A DNA stretch of 5,181 nucleotides from Caulobacteraceae bacterium (GCA_003136615.1 PLFA01000036.1:23856-29036), one strand, 5' to 3'; numbered from the stretch's first letter, positions 1 through 5,181 are shown. Notes: a model not told the origin generated them from the sequence alone. A program made the numbers and translations.

Positions 1-42
1 ACCCTGCGCCTACGCAAGGTTCTGTTTGGCGCGAAGAACTAG
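1..42 (+). CDS. Possible 3' end of an upstream gene (partial)
   Basis: Reading from base 1, the plus strand is open for 13 codons (TLRLRKVLFGAKN) and ends at TAG (40-42). The basic/hydrophobic composition would suit a protein C-terminus, and the GC content drops soon afterwards as expected at a gene end. Thirteen residues are too few to identify a family or even to be sure this is coding. The alternative is that the whole left edge is intergenic. Confidence 0.25.
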   Translation, partial: TLRLRKVLFGAKN

Positions 43-108
43 GTGTAGGCGCTTGCCATCATCGGAGCTCGTGCTCGCAAACAACGTGGATTTCTGCTCA
101 GATTAGCT

Positions 109-150
109 GACAATGTAGCAAGACATTCGCTCACATTGTCTGCCAATGTG
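109..150. promoter_or_regulatory. Overlapping inverted repeats, candidate repressor operator
   Basis: Three related arms are visible: GACAATGT (109-116), ACATTGTC (133-140) and CAATGTG (144-150). The first two form a perfect 8-bp inverted repeat separated by 16 bases. The middle arm also pairs with the third, giving a 19-base palindrome CACATTG-N5-CAATGTG (132-150). A weaker AATGT-N6-ACATT pair lies at 112-127. A short-spaced palindrome of this size repeated side by side is typical of operators for dimeric helix-turn-helix repressors such as the TetR family; that assignment is inference. The site lies about 200 bases before the VOC start, so it could serve that gene, a transcript running left, or both. 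No regulator gene is visible on this side. Confidence 0.4.
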
Positions 151-340
151 TTCGCCATCGTCGCCCTCTGCTCGCAATGCAACGGTCGCGCTCATATTGC
201 GCGCCAAGGATGGCGCGGCAAAGTGGTCGACGTTCTTGGTCGGGCATGTGGCGCCACGAGCGGACCCACCAAATCGCTCAAAAGGGGTGGTTTAGTGTCA
301 GTCCGCTTTCATCCACGCGCAACGCGCCCACTCCGTGGAA

Positions 341-347
341 AAGGGGA
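341..347 (+). promoter_or_regulatory. Ribosome binding site of the VOC gene
   Basis: AAGGGGA lies 6 bases before ATG 354. It decides the start: the same frame is open back to ATG 177, but the extra 59 residues are not VOC-like and have no such site. Confidence 0.75.
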
Positions 348-353
348 CGACTT

Positions 354-743
354 ATGCTCATTCCGATGCTGATCGTCCGCGACGTGCCGGAAGCGATCAC
401 GTTTCTCACCCGCGTGCTCGACTTTGAACTCGCTTCGGCCTTGCCTGAGGAAGCGCCCTTCTACGCCGTCCTGACCCGAGGGTCGGATGAACTGCACCTC
501 AACCTAACGCCGGGCGAAGGCCGCTTCGGACATTGTTCGGCAATCGTCCTTTGCGACGATGTGGACGTGCTGTTCGCATCATTCAGGGCTCGCGGTCTTT
601 CTGTTCCCGCGAGAGCGGACTCGCCCGTCCACGAGGGCCCGTTGAATCAGACTTGGGGTACTCGCGAAGTTTACATCGATGATCCCAGCGGCAACACGCT
701 GGTATTTCAGCAGCGAAATGTTTGCGAGCAAGGCCGCCGATGA
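354..743 (+). CDS. VOC superfamily protein (glyoxalase / bleomycin-resistance-like)
   Basis: This encodes a 129-residue, probably cytosolic, single-domain protein with the paired beta-alpha-beta-beta-beta modules of the vicinal oxygen chelate fold. Module 1 runs from MLIPMLIVRDVPEAITF through the strand DELHLNL (45-51). Module 2 starts near SAIVLCDDVDVLFASFRARG (62-81) and ends in the family signature WGTREVYIDDPSGN (101-114) followed by LVFQQ. The length is normal for this family. Members range from metal-dependent lyases and dioxygenases to drug-sequestering proteins. Glu105 in REVYIDD sits where the last metal ligand of glyoxalase-type members lies, but the first strand has no His or Gln ligand, which fits a bleomycin-resistance-type binder or a divergent enzyme better than a glyoxalase I. 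The start is chosen by the AAGGGGA site. The gene is convergent with the transporter gene, 16 bases away, with no obvious terminator between. Its codons look less GC-biased than those of the genes to the right, so acquisition by transfer is possible. The substrate cannot be told. Confidence 0.88.
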   Translation: MLIPMLIVRDVPEAITFLTRVLDFELASALPEEAPFYAVLTRGSDELHLNLTPGEGRFGHCSAIVLCDDVDVLFASFRARGLSVPARADSPVHEGPLNQTWGTREVYIDDPSGNTLVFQQRNVCEQGRR

Positions 744-759
744 TGGCAAGCCGCTACAG

Positions 760-1845
760 CTAGGGGCTCAGCCGCCACACCACGGCCAGGGCGAGGGCGG
801 TGAGAATCGCCAGGGAGAGGGTGACAACCGAGATTACCCGGGGCCCGGCCCTGGTTATGACCCTCACATCGACGCCAAGGCCCAGCGCGGCCATGGAGAC
901 GATGGTCAGCCACGTGGCGAAGCGTGCGGCTGGCTGCAGCGCGACGGCGGGGATCGCCCCGGCCGAGCGGGCGGCGACCAGGGCCAGAAATCCCAGGATG
1001 AACCAGGGAACCATGTGGCTCAGCGGGGGCAGGCGCGTGCCCAGAGCCCTCTGGCCCCCAGGCGCCCGCGACGCCATGATGAGAGATAGGGCCAGGACCA
1101 CCGGCCCCAGCATCAGCACACGAACCAGCTTCACCACCGTCCCCACCTGCGCCGAAAGGGAGCTGATGGGCGCCGTGGCGGCCAGGACCTGGGGCACGGC
1201 GTAGACCGTCAGGCCCGCCAAAACGCCGAAGCCGCGCGGACCCATATGTAACGCTACCGCAAGGACCGGCAGGCCCAGGACCACGGCGACGCCCAGGACC
1301 GCGGTGAAGGCGATGGAGGCGGCGACATCATCACTCTGCGCGCCGATCACCGGGGCCACCGCGGCGATGGCCGAGTTTCCGCAGATGGAATTGCCGCAGG
1401 CGATGAGCGCCGCCATGCGCCGGGGCAGGCCGAACAGGCGCCCAAGGCCATAGCTGACGGGGATGGCCACGCAGACCACCGCGACGATGCCGGCCAGCAG
1501 GCCCACGCCCACGCCCAGGATCGCGCCGGCGCTCACCGTGGCGCCCAGGAGGACAATGGCCAGTTCCAGCAGGATCTTGGCGCTATAGGCGATGCCAGGC
1601 GCCCAGCGCGGACCCGGCGCCCAGGCGGTCCGGACGGCGGCTCCCACGAGGATCGCCAGCACCAGGGCCTCGAGCCAGGGTCGACCGAACAGGCGCGTCT
1701 CCAGGGCCTGAAGGGCGAAGGCGGCGGCGGCGATCAGGGCGCAAAGGGCGACACCCGGCGCCAGGCTGCGGAGCCGGCGAATGGCCAGATATGGCGGGCC
1801 CTGAAGATCCGCCATGCCGTCGATATCGCGCGATATGATTGTCAT
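760..1845 (-). CDS. yeiH: YeiH-family membrane protein (PF03601, putative sulfur oxyanion exporter)
   Basis: This is an inner-membrane transporter-like protein of the YeiH/UPF0324 family, annotated as a putative sulfate exporter; in enterobacteria yeiH is linked to sulfite stress, and the substrate has not been firmly established. From ATG 1845 it has 361 residues, close to the family norm, with about ten hydrophobic segments beginning around residue 30. The hallmark is the re-entrant-looking motif CGNSICGNSAIAAVAPVIGA (150-169), matching the family's CGxSICGxxAIxAxxPxI. Also conserved are VGTVVKLVRVLMLGP (234-248), with a Lys in a membrane segment, and GLGVDV (322-327) near the C-terminus. 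The start is uncertain: the frame stays open to TTG 1902, and ATG 1815 would remove nine more residues. None of the three has a Shine-Dalgarno sequence, and family similarity begins only after residue 11-15. The gene is transcribed away from a YeiE/CysL-like regulator, its likely controller. Confidence 0.92.
   Translation of the reverse strand: MTIISRDIDGMADLQGPPYLAIRRLRSLAPGVALCALIAAAAFALQALETRLFGRPWLEALVLAILVGAAVRTAWAPGPRWAPGIAYSAKILLELAIVLLGATVSAGAILGVGVGLLAGIVAVVCVAIPVSYGLGRLFGLPRRMAALIACGNSICGNSAIAAVAPVIGAQSDDVAASIAFTAVLGVAVVLGLPVLAVALHMGPRGFGVLAGLTVYAVPQVLAATAPISSLSAQVGTVVKLVRVLMLGPVVLALSLIMASRAPGGQRALGTRLPPLSHMVPWFILGFLALVAARSAGAIPAVALQPAARFATWLTIVSMAALGLGVDVRVITRAGPRVISVVTLSLAILTALALAVVWRLSP
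1823..1836. repeat. Perfect 14-bp palindrome at the 5' end of the transporter gene
   Basis: ATATCGCGCGATAT reads identically on both strands. It lies inside the first codons if translation starts at ATG 1845, but in the leader, 7 bases before the start codon, if ATG 1815 is used. It could be an operator or a translation-modulating hairpin, or simply chance; its position makes it relevant to choosing the start. Confidence 0.35.
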
Positions 1846-1925
1846 GGCGTCATCATCACGGATGGATTTCAATCGGTCCAACGTGTTGTTATGGTCATTC
1901 AAATCGAAATTACTGATTGATTGAT
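1846..1925. promoter_or_regulatory. Divergent control region between transporter and LysR regulator
   Basis: Eighty bases, noticeably A+T-rich for this window, must hold both promoters. Near the regulator it contains TTC-AAATC-GAA (1898-1908), an inverted repeat with a 5-base centre of the type used by LysR regulators, and GATTTCAATC (1865-1874) forms a second, imperfect symmetric site. TTGTTA (1886-1891) could serve as a -35 element towards the regulator, but the matching -10 (ATTACT) is weak. TGAT is repeated three times (1914-1925) directly before the regulator ATG, where a Shine-Dalgarno sequence would normally lie. Exact promoter positions cannot be assigned with confidence. Confidence 0.5.
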
Positions 1926-2819
1926 ATGACCCTTGAACAGCTCCGCGTCTTCGCCGCCGTGGCCGAGCGGCTGCACATGACGCAGGCCGCCCGGGCGTTG
2001 AACATGACCCAGTCGGCCGCCAGCGCCGCCGTCGCCGCCCTGGAGACGCGCCACGGCGTGCGACTTTTTGATCGGGTGGGTCGAAGCTTGAAGTTGACCG
2101 AGGCGGGCGGGGTATTCCTTCCGGAGGCCCAGTCGGTGCTGGCGCGGGCCGATGCGGCAGCCCTCGCCCTCGACGATCTGGCGGGGCTGAGGCGGGGAGC
2201 TATCGCCCTGGCCGCGAGCCAGACCGTGGCCAATTACTGGCTGCCCGCGCGCATGGCCGCCTTCGCCGCATCACACCCGCGCATCGCCCTGAAACTGACC
2301 GTGGGCAATACCGCTCAGGTGGCCCAGGCCGTGCTGGATGGGGCTGCGGATCTGGGATTCATCGAGGGCGAGGCGGCCAGCCCCCGGTTGGCGCCAAGCC
2401 GTATCGGCTCCGACCGCATCTCTATCTATGTCGCCCCAACCCATCCCTTGGCCGAGTCGGCCTTGGCGGGCGCGCCGCTGGAGCTCGCCGATCTTATGGA
2501 CCTGACCTGGGCGCGTCGGGAACCCGGGTCGGGAACCCGGTCTGAATTCGATCGGGCCCTGGCCGCGCGCGGCGTGGATACCGCTTCGCTACGTGTGGCC
2601 CTGGAGCTCTCGTCCAATGAAGCGGTGCTGGAGGCAGCCGCCAGCGGCGATTTGGCGGCGGCGGTTTCGGACCTCGCGGCGAGATCGTTTGTCGCCGCCG
2701 GGCGGCTACAGCGCTTGCGTTTCGACCTGCCCGAACGTCACTTGCAAATGGTGACGCCGCGCGAGCGGACTCGCAGCCCGGCTGTCGCGGCCTTCATGGC
2801 GCGGGCTCAGGAAAGATAA
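1926..2819 (+). CDS. LysR-type transcriptional regulator, YeiE/CysL-like
   Basis: This is a 297-residue LysR-type regulator, full length for the family. Residues 1-60 form the winged helix-turn-helix (MTLEQLRVFAAVAE at the start, then recognition helix LNMTQSAASAAVAALE at 25-40, and the LFDRVGRSLKLTEAG wing). A linker helix follows to about residue 88, then a periplasmic-binding-protein-like effector domain. The effector domain resembles E. coli YeiE and B. subtilis CysL: ASQTVANYWLPA (97-108), VGNTAQVAQAVLDGAADLGFIEG (126-148) and REPGSGTR (198-205). In this group Ser/Thr residues of the first and last of these motifs line the anion pocket, and sulfite or related sulfur ligands are the suggested effectors. 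The ATG at 1926 gives the standard LysR N-terminus; a TTG three codons upstream is less likely. There is no Shine-Dalgarno sequence. It faces away from yeiH, the classic layout for a regulator controlling its neighbour and itself. The usual GLGI-type loop of the second lobe reads GDLAAA here. Confidence 0.92.
   Translation: MTLEQLRVFAAVAERLHMTQAARALNMTQSAASAAVAALETRHGVRLFDRVGRSLKLTEAGGVFLPEAQSVLARADAAALALDDLAGLRRGAIALAASQTVANYWLPARMAAFAASHPRIALKLTVGNTAQVAQAVLDGAADLGFIEGEAASPRLAPSRIGSDRISIYVAPTHPLAESALAGAPLELADLMDLTWARREPGSGTRSEFDRALAARGVDTASLRVALELSSNEAVLEAAASGDLAAAVSDLAARSFVAAGRLQRLRFDLPERHLQMVTPRERTRSPAVAAFMARAQER
2516..2540. repeat. 12-bp direct repeat with 13-base period inside the LysR gene
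   Basis: TCGGGAACCCGG occurs at 2516-2527 and again at 2529-2540. It encodes the conserved RREPGSGTR ligand-pocket loop, so it probably arises from the codon choice for that motif. Because the period is 13, loss or gain of one unit would shift the reading frame and inactivate the regulator. Confidence 0.8.
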
Positions 2820-3555
2820 GGGGCAACAGCCGCCCGAAAAGCTCCGCCATGAGGTCCACGCCCGCGTCATCGGCGATCAGGTCCTGGCGCACCTCGATCT
2901 CCACCACGTCGGCCCCCCGGGCCCAGGCATGGAGCGGGGCGGTATAGTCGGTCCCGTCCATGGCATAGGGCTCGTTATCGCCCACGACGAGGCCGTTCTC
3001 GCGCCGCAACAGGTCCAGCAGGGCCTCGCAGGCGGGGGACTCCGGGCCATGCAGGATCCCCACATGCCAGGGCCGGGCGTGACCGGCCATCTTCGGGGTA
3101 AAGCTGTGGACGCAGACCAGCAGGGTCTCCCGCCCCGCACCGGCCCGCGTGTCCAGCTCGGCGGCGATGGCGCCGTGATAGGGGGCATGGATCGCTTCGA
3201 CGCGGCCCGCGACCTCAGCGGGGCTTAGGGCCTCATTGCCGGGAATGACCCAGCCGTCCGAGACCGCCAATATCGCCCCCGGATGATCCGGCGCGCGGTT
3301 GCAATCGATAACCAGGCGCGAATAGGCCTGATGAATCAGCGTGGCGTCCAGGATGACGGCGAGACGCCGCGCGAGGTCCAGGGCGCCGATATCCCAGGCA
3401 ATATGCTGCTCAAACGCGGCCTCGGCGAGGCCAAGGCGCCCAAGGCTAAGGGGGGTCGCGCGGCCCGCGTGATCGCAGACCAGCAGAAAGGGTCCCACGG
3501 CGCCTGGGTTTTGGACGCTGACCGGCGCCGGGTCGCCGGGGCCCAATAAGCGCAT
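2794..3555 (-). CDS. N-formylglutamate amidohydrolase family protein (PF05013)
   Basis: This is a 253-residue cytosolic protein of the N-formylglutamate amidohydrolase family, whose founding member (HutG type) releases glutamate and formate at the end of a histidine-degradation route. Visible family motifs in order are LLVCDHAGR (24-32), HIAWDIGA (51-58), YSRLVIDCNR (78-87), IHAPYH (122-127), LLVCVHSFTP (145-154), WHVGILHG (163-170) and VVEIEVRQDLI (217-227). His, Asp and Glu residues within these motifs (e.g. His29, His123, His127, His150, Glu221) are the likely metal-binding and catalytic positions. No other hut gene is nearby, so a role in histidine breakdown is not supported by context; many homologues of this subgroup act on unknown N-acyl or peptide substrates. 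ATG 3555 is preferred because MRLLGPGDPAP is the usual family N-terminus. ATG 3618, in the same frame, would overlap the divergent transglutaminase. The 3' end overlaps the LysR gene tail to tail by 26 bases. There is no Shine-Dalgarno sequence. Confidence 0.9.
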   Translation of the reverse strand: MRLLGPGDPAPVSVQNPGAVGPFLLVCDHAGRATPLSLGRLGLAEAAFEQHIAWDIGALDLARRLAVILDATLIHQAYSRLVIDCNRAPDHPGAILAVSDGWVIPGNEALSPAEVAGRVEAIHAPYHGAIAAELDTRAGAGRETLLVCVHSFTPKMAGHARPWHVGILHGPESPACEALLDLLRRENGLVVGDNEPYAMDGTDYTAPLHAWARGADVVEIEVRQDLIADDAGVDLMAELFGRLLPLIFPEPAP

Positions 3556-3594
3556 GGACGAATCAGGGCTGATAGCCGTTAACCTCTCAATACG
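3556..3594. promoter_or_regulatory. Very short divergent control region
   Basis: Only 39 bases separate the start codons of the amidohydrolase and the first transglutaminase, so the two promoters must overlap or lie partly inside the genes. It contains a 12-base palindrome ATCAGGGCTGAT with one central mismatch pair (3562-3573), overlapping GGCT-N3-AGCC (3567-3577), and GTTAAC (3578-3583). No clear -35/-10 pair and no Shine-Dalgarno sequence are visible in either direction. A shared regulator binding the palindrome is possible but unproven. Confidence 0.4.
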
Positions 3595-4518
3595 ATGCCG
3601 ATCCTTACCATCCGACATCTGACGCGTTACCGATATCGCAGGCCGGTGGGCTTCGGCGAGCACCGCGTGATGTTTCGCCCGCGCGAGGATGGCGATCAGA
3701 GCGTGATCGCCGCGCGCCTTGATATTTCCCCCGGCCCGGTCGCGATCACGGAGGCGCGGGATGTGTTCGGCAACGCGATCTCCCGGGCGCGTTTCGCGCA
3801 TCGGGCCGATGAACTGAGCTTCGTGAGCCACGTGCGTCTGGAGCATACGCCCCGGGGCGGGATCGCGGCGGCCGATGAGGCCTTTCCCGCCGCCGGCGCG
3901 CCGTTTCTCTATGATCTTGAGGACCAGGGCGACCTCGCGGCGGCCCTGGCGCCGGCCCACGATGACGGCGCGGGCGAGGTGGCCAGCTTCGCCCGGCGTT
4001 TCGCGCCGGCCAATGGCGCGGGGCGCGTGGGGGAAACCCTGATCGCCATGACCCATGCGATCCACGAAGACTTCACCTATGAGCGGCGCCTCCATGACCA
4101 GCCGCGGGCGCCCGGCGAGACTCTGGATCGCCGCCTCGGCAGTTGCCGCGACTTCGCGGTTCTGATGATCGACGCGGCCCGGCGCCTCGGCGTCGCGGCC
4201 CGGTTCGTCTCCGGCTATTTGTGCGCGGCGCCGGGGCGCACCGGCGGCGGCCACACCCATGCCTGGGCGCAGGTGTTTCTGCCGAGCCAGGGATGGCTCG
4301 ATCTTGATCCCACCAACGGCATTGTGGATGGCGAAGGCCTCATTCGCGTGGCCGTGGCCACCGCGCCGCGCCAGGCCGTGCCCCTCCATGGGGTGTGGTT
4401 CGGCGCGGCGGGCGACTTTCTTTCCCTTGATGTCGAGGTGGATGTGGCGGCGGAAATTGAGCCTCGCCAAATTGAACCTAGACGGGCCTTGGGTGTTAGG
4501 ATGGCCTCTACCGGCTAA
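3595..4518 (+). CDS. Transglutaminase-like protein with complete Cys-His-Asp triad
   Basis: This is a 307-residue protein with a bacterial transglutaminase-like N-terminal domain (PF08379 type, from IRHLTRYRYRRPVGFGEHRVMFRPR at 6-30 to about residue 85) followed by a transglutaminase/papain-fold core (PF01841). The catalytic Cys184 lies in LGSCRDFAVLMIDAARRLG, His222 in GGGHTHAWAQV and Asp238 in GWLDLDPTNG, giving a full triad. No signal peptide or membrane segment is visible, so it should act in the cytoplasm. Such proteins are generally thought to be cysteine proteases or amidases rather than cross-linkers; the substrate is unknown. Homologues often sit beside ATP-grasp, alpha-E and Anbu peptidase genes, none of which is in view. 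The ATG at 3595 gives the typical N-terminus but lacks a Shine-Dalgarno sequence, so leaderless translation is possible. It starts 39 bases from the divergent amidohydrolase and is followed after 23 bases by a second transglutaminase, indicating an operon. Confidence 0.93.
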   Translation: MPILTIRHLTRYRYRRPVGFGEHRVMFRPREDGDQSVIAARLDISPGPVAITEARDVFGNAISRARFAHRADELSFVSHVRLEHTPRGGIAAADEAFPAAGAPFLYDLEDQGDLAAALAPAHDDGAGEVASFARRFAPANGAGRVGETLIAMTHAIHEDFTYERRLHDQPRAPGETLDRRLGSCRDFAVLMIDAARRLGVAARFVSGYLCAAPGRTGGGHTHAWAQVFLPSQGWLDLDPTNGIVDGEGLIRVAVATAPRQAVPLHGVWFGAAGDFLSLDVEVDVAAEIEPRQIEPRRALGVRMASTG

Positions 4519-4531
4519 TCTCTGACATCGC

Positions 4532-4538
4532 GGGAGGG
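4532..4538 (+). promoter_or_regulatory. Strong ribosome binding site of the second transglutaminase
   Basis: GGGAGGG ends 3 bases before ATG 4542. It fixes the start of the second transglutaminase and contrasts with the absence of such a site before the first one. Confidence 0.75.
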
Positions 4539-4541
4539 CCC

Positions 4542-5181
4542 ATGGGCCAAATTCATATCCGCGTGGGCTATGACATTGTCTATTCCTGCGTGAACCCCAC
4601 CCCCATGCTCGTCATGCTGAACCTTCGCCCCGAGCGCGCGAAGGACCTGGTGACGCCGCAGATCATGAGCCTTGGGCCGGCGATCCCGACCCGGCGTTAC
4701 GTGGACAGCTTCGGCAATATCTGCACACGTCTGCTCGCCCCCGCGGGCGATATCCGTTTCTCCGCGGATTTCATTGTCGCCGATAGCGGCGAGCCCGATC
4801 CGCAAGTTCCGGACGCCATCCAGCACTCGGTGGATGATCTGCCCGACGACGTGATCGTCTTCCTTCTCGCCAGTCGCTATTGCGAAACAGACAGCCTGCT
4901 GGATGAGGCGTGGCGCCGGTTCGGGGCGGTCCCGCCGGGCTGGGGCCGCGTGGCGGCGATCTGCGACTTCGTGAATGAGCAGATCACCTTCGGTTATCAC
5001 CACGCGCGCTCGACCCGCACAGCGCGGGAAGGGCTGGAGGAAGGCGTGGGCGTCTGCCGCGACTTCGCCCATCTGGCCGTGGCCCTGTGTCGCTGCATGA
5101 ATATTCCAGCCCGCTATGTCACCGGTTATCTCGGCGACATTGGCGTTCCCGCGGCCCTGCCCATGGATTTCAGCGCCTGGT
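4542..5181 (+). CDS. Second transglutaminase-like protein, different subfamily (3' end outside window)
   Basis: 213 residues are visible before the window ends. The N-terminal part (about 1-110) is a beta-rich domain opening with IHIRVGYDIVYSC and containing RRYVDSFGNICTRL (51-64); LPDDVIVFLLASRYCETD (100-117) marks the subfamily. The transglutaminase core follows: FGYHHARSTRTARE (150-163), then the nucleophile Cys172 in GVGVCRDFAHLAVALCR and ARYVTGYLGDIGVP (190-203). The last residues are MDFSAW (208-213). This aligns with HAW of the preceding gene (Cys-to-His spacing 38 there, Cys-to-Ser 39 here), so Ser211 stands at the usual catalytic His position. The Asp region lies beyond the edge. It is related to the first transglutaminase only through the core fold and is not a recent duplicate. 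With a 23-base gap and a strong ribosome binding site, it is almost certainly co-transcribed with its neighbour; the two may act on the same peptide substrate. Confidence 0.92.
   Translation, partial: MGQIHIRVGYDIVYSCVNPTPMLVMLNLRPERAKDLVTPQIMSLGPAIPTRRYVDSFGNICTRLLAPAGDIRFSADFIVADSGEPDPQVPDAIQHSVDDLPDDVIVFLLASRYCETDSLLDEAWRRFGAVPPGWGRVAAICDFVNEQITFGYHHARSTRTAREGLEEGVGVCRDFAHLAVALCRCMNIPARYVTGYLGDIGVPAALPMDFSAW

Larger units (their letters stand above)
43..353. other. Intergenic region upstream of the VOC gene
   Basis: About 310 bases without a gene I can support, and less GC-rich by eye than the rest of the window. It contains the inverted-repeat cluster at 109-150, a 6-bp stem with a 6-base loop at 200-217 (GCGCC pairing with GGCGC plus one flanking pair, no following T-run), and a perfect 10-bp palindrome GTGGCGCCAC at 248-257. 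The 8-base string AAAAGGGG occurs twice, at 280-287 and 339-346; the second copy includes the ribosome binding site of the next gene. Open frames here translate into low-complexity, Arg/Ser/Cys-rich peptides with no recognisable domain. A 39-codon minus-strand frame (158 down to 39) has an AGAGGG just upstream but no homology that I recognise. Confidence 0.6.

Noticed and set aside
39..158. A 39-codon minus-strand frame starting at ATG 158 with AGAGGG upstream
   Set aside because: The peptide (starts MANTLADNVSECLATLSA) has no homology I recognise and is very short, and it contains the operator-like repeats. It could be a leader peptide or small protein, but it is not supportable as a gene from this sequence alone.
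200..217. Possible terminator hairpin
   Set aside because: A 6-bp stem without a following T-run, and no clear gene ending just before it.
177..353. N-terminal extension of the VOC protein to ATG 177
   Set aside because: The extra 59 residues are Arg/Ser-rich and unlike VOC proteins, and the ribosome binding site at 341-347 supports ATG 354.
136..372. A 78-residue plus-strand frame starting at TTG 136 in the left gap
   Set aside because: It has a non-ATG start inside the inverted repeat, no ribosome binding site, and a composition typical of non-coding DNA, and it runs out of frame into the VOC gene.
679..1204. Plus-strand frames opposite the 3' half of the transporter gene
   Set aside because: Low-complexity products rich in Gly, Arg and Gln, which are antisense shadows of a strongly conserved membrane protein.
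2794..4470. A 558-residue minus-strand open frame that would extend the amidohydrolase through the first transglutaminase
   Set aside because: Only the C-terminal 253 residues match the amidohydrolase family. The remainder is the antisense of a clearly real transglutaminase gene, and long antisense open frames are common in GC-rich DNA.
4515..5072. A 185-residue minus-strand frame opposite the second transglutaminase
   Set aside because: It has no recognisable domain, while the plus-strand frame carries the full transglutaminase signature.

Overview
The window is high-GC bacterial DNA with dense coding, short gaps and three divergent or convergent gene pairs. The proteins fit an alphaproteobacterium, possibly of the Caulobacterales/Rhodospirillales kind. 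This is an inference from GC content, protein style and gene set; no rRNA or other marker gene is present to settle it. Five genes are complete or essentially complete, a sixth is cut by the right edge, and the first 42 bases may be the tail of another gene.

Left part (1-743): a gene-poor, visibly less GC-rich stretch of about 310 bases holds a cluster of overlapping inverted repeats built on CAATGT/ACATTG (109-150), which look like a repressor operator. It is followed by a small VOC-fold (glyoxalase / bleomycin-resistance-like) protein on the plus strand, with a clear ribosome binding site.

Middle part (760-2819): a divergent pair made of a YeiH-family (PF03601) membrane transporter on the minus strand and a YeiE/CysL-like LysR regulator on the plus strand. 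They share an 80-base control region with a TTC-N5-GAA repeat. The arrangement mirrors the enterobacterial yeiE-yeiH pair, which is linked to sulfite/sulfur stress, so the regulator probably controls the transporter.

Right part (2794-5181): an N-formylglutamate amidohydrolase-family protein (minus strand) whose 3' end overlaps the regulator tail to tail. It is divergent, across only 39 bases, from two consecutive transglutaminase-like genes (plus strand). The first transglutaminase has a full Cys-His-Asp triad. The second belongs to a different subfamily, has the Cys motif, and shows Ser where the first has its catalytic His; it runs off the window. In many proteobacteria transglutaminase-like proteins of these types sit with ATP-grasp, alpha-E and Anbu-type peptidase genes in predicted peptide-ligation/degradation loci. 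None of those partners is visible here, so that link is only a prediction about the DNA to the right.

No tRNA, rRNA, CRISPR array, insertion sequence or convincing intrinsic terminator was seen. I do not see clear evidence of a wholly new system. The most noteworthy items are the operator-like repeat cluster, the tandem transglutaminases with a divergent amidohydrolase, the Ser-for-His position in the second transglutaminase, and the lack of Shine-Dalgarno sequences at the four genes that start from divergent control regions.
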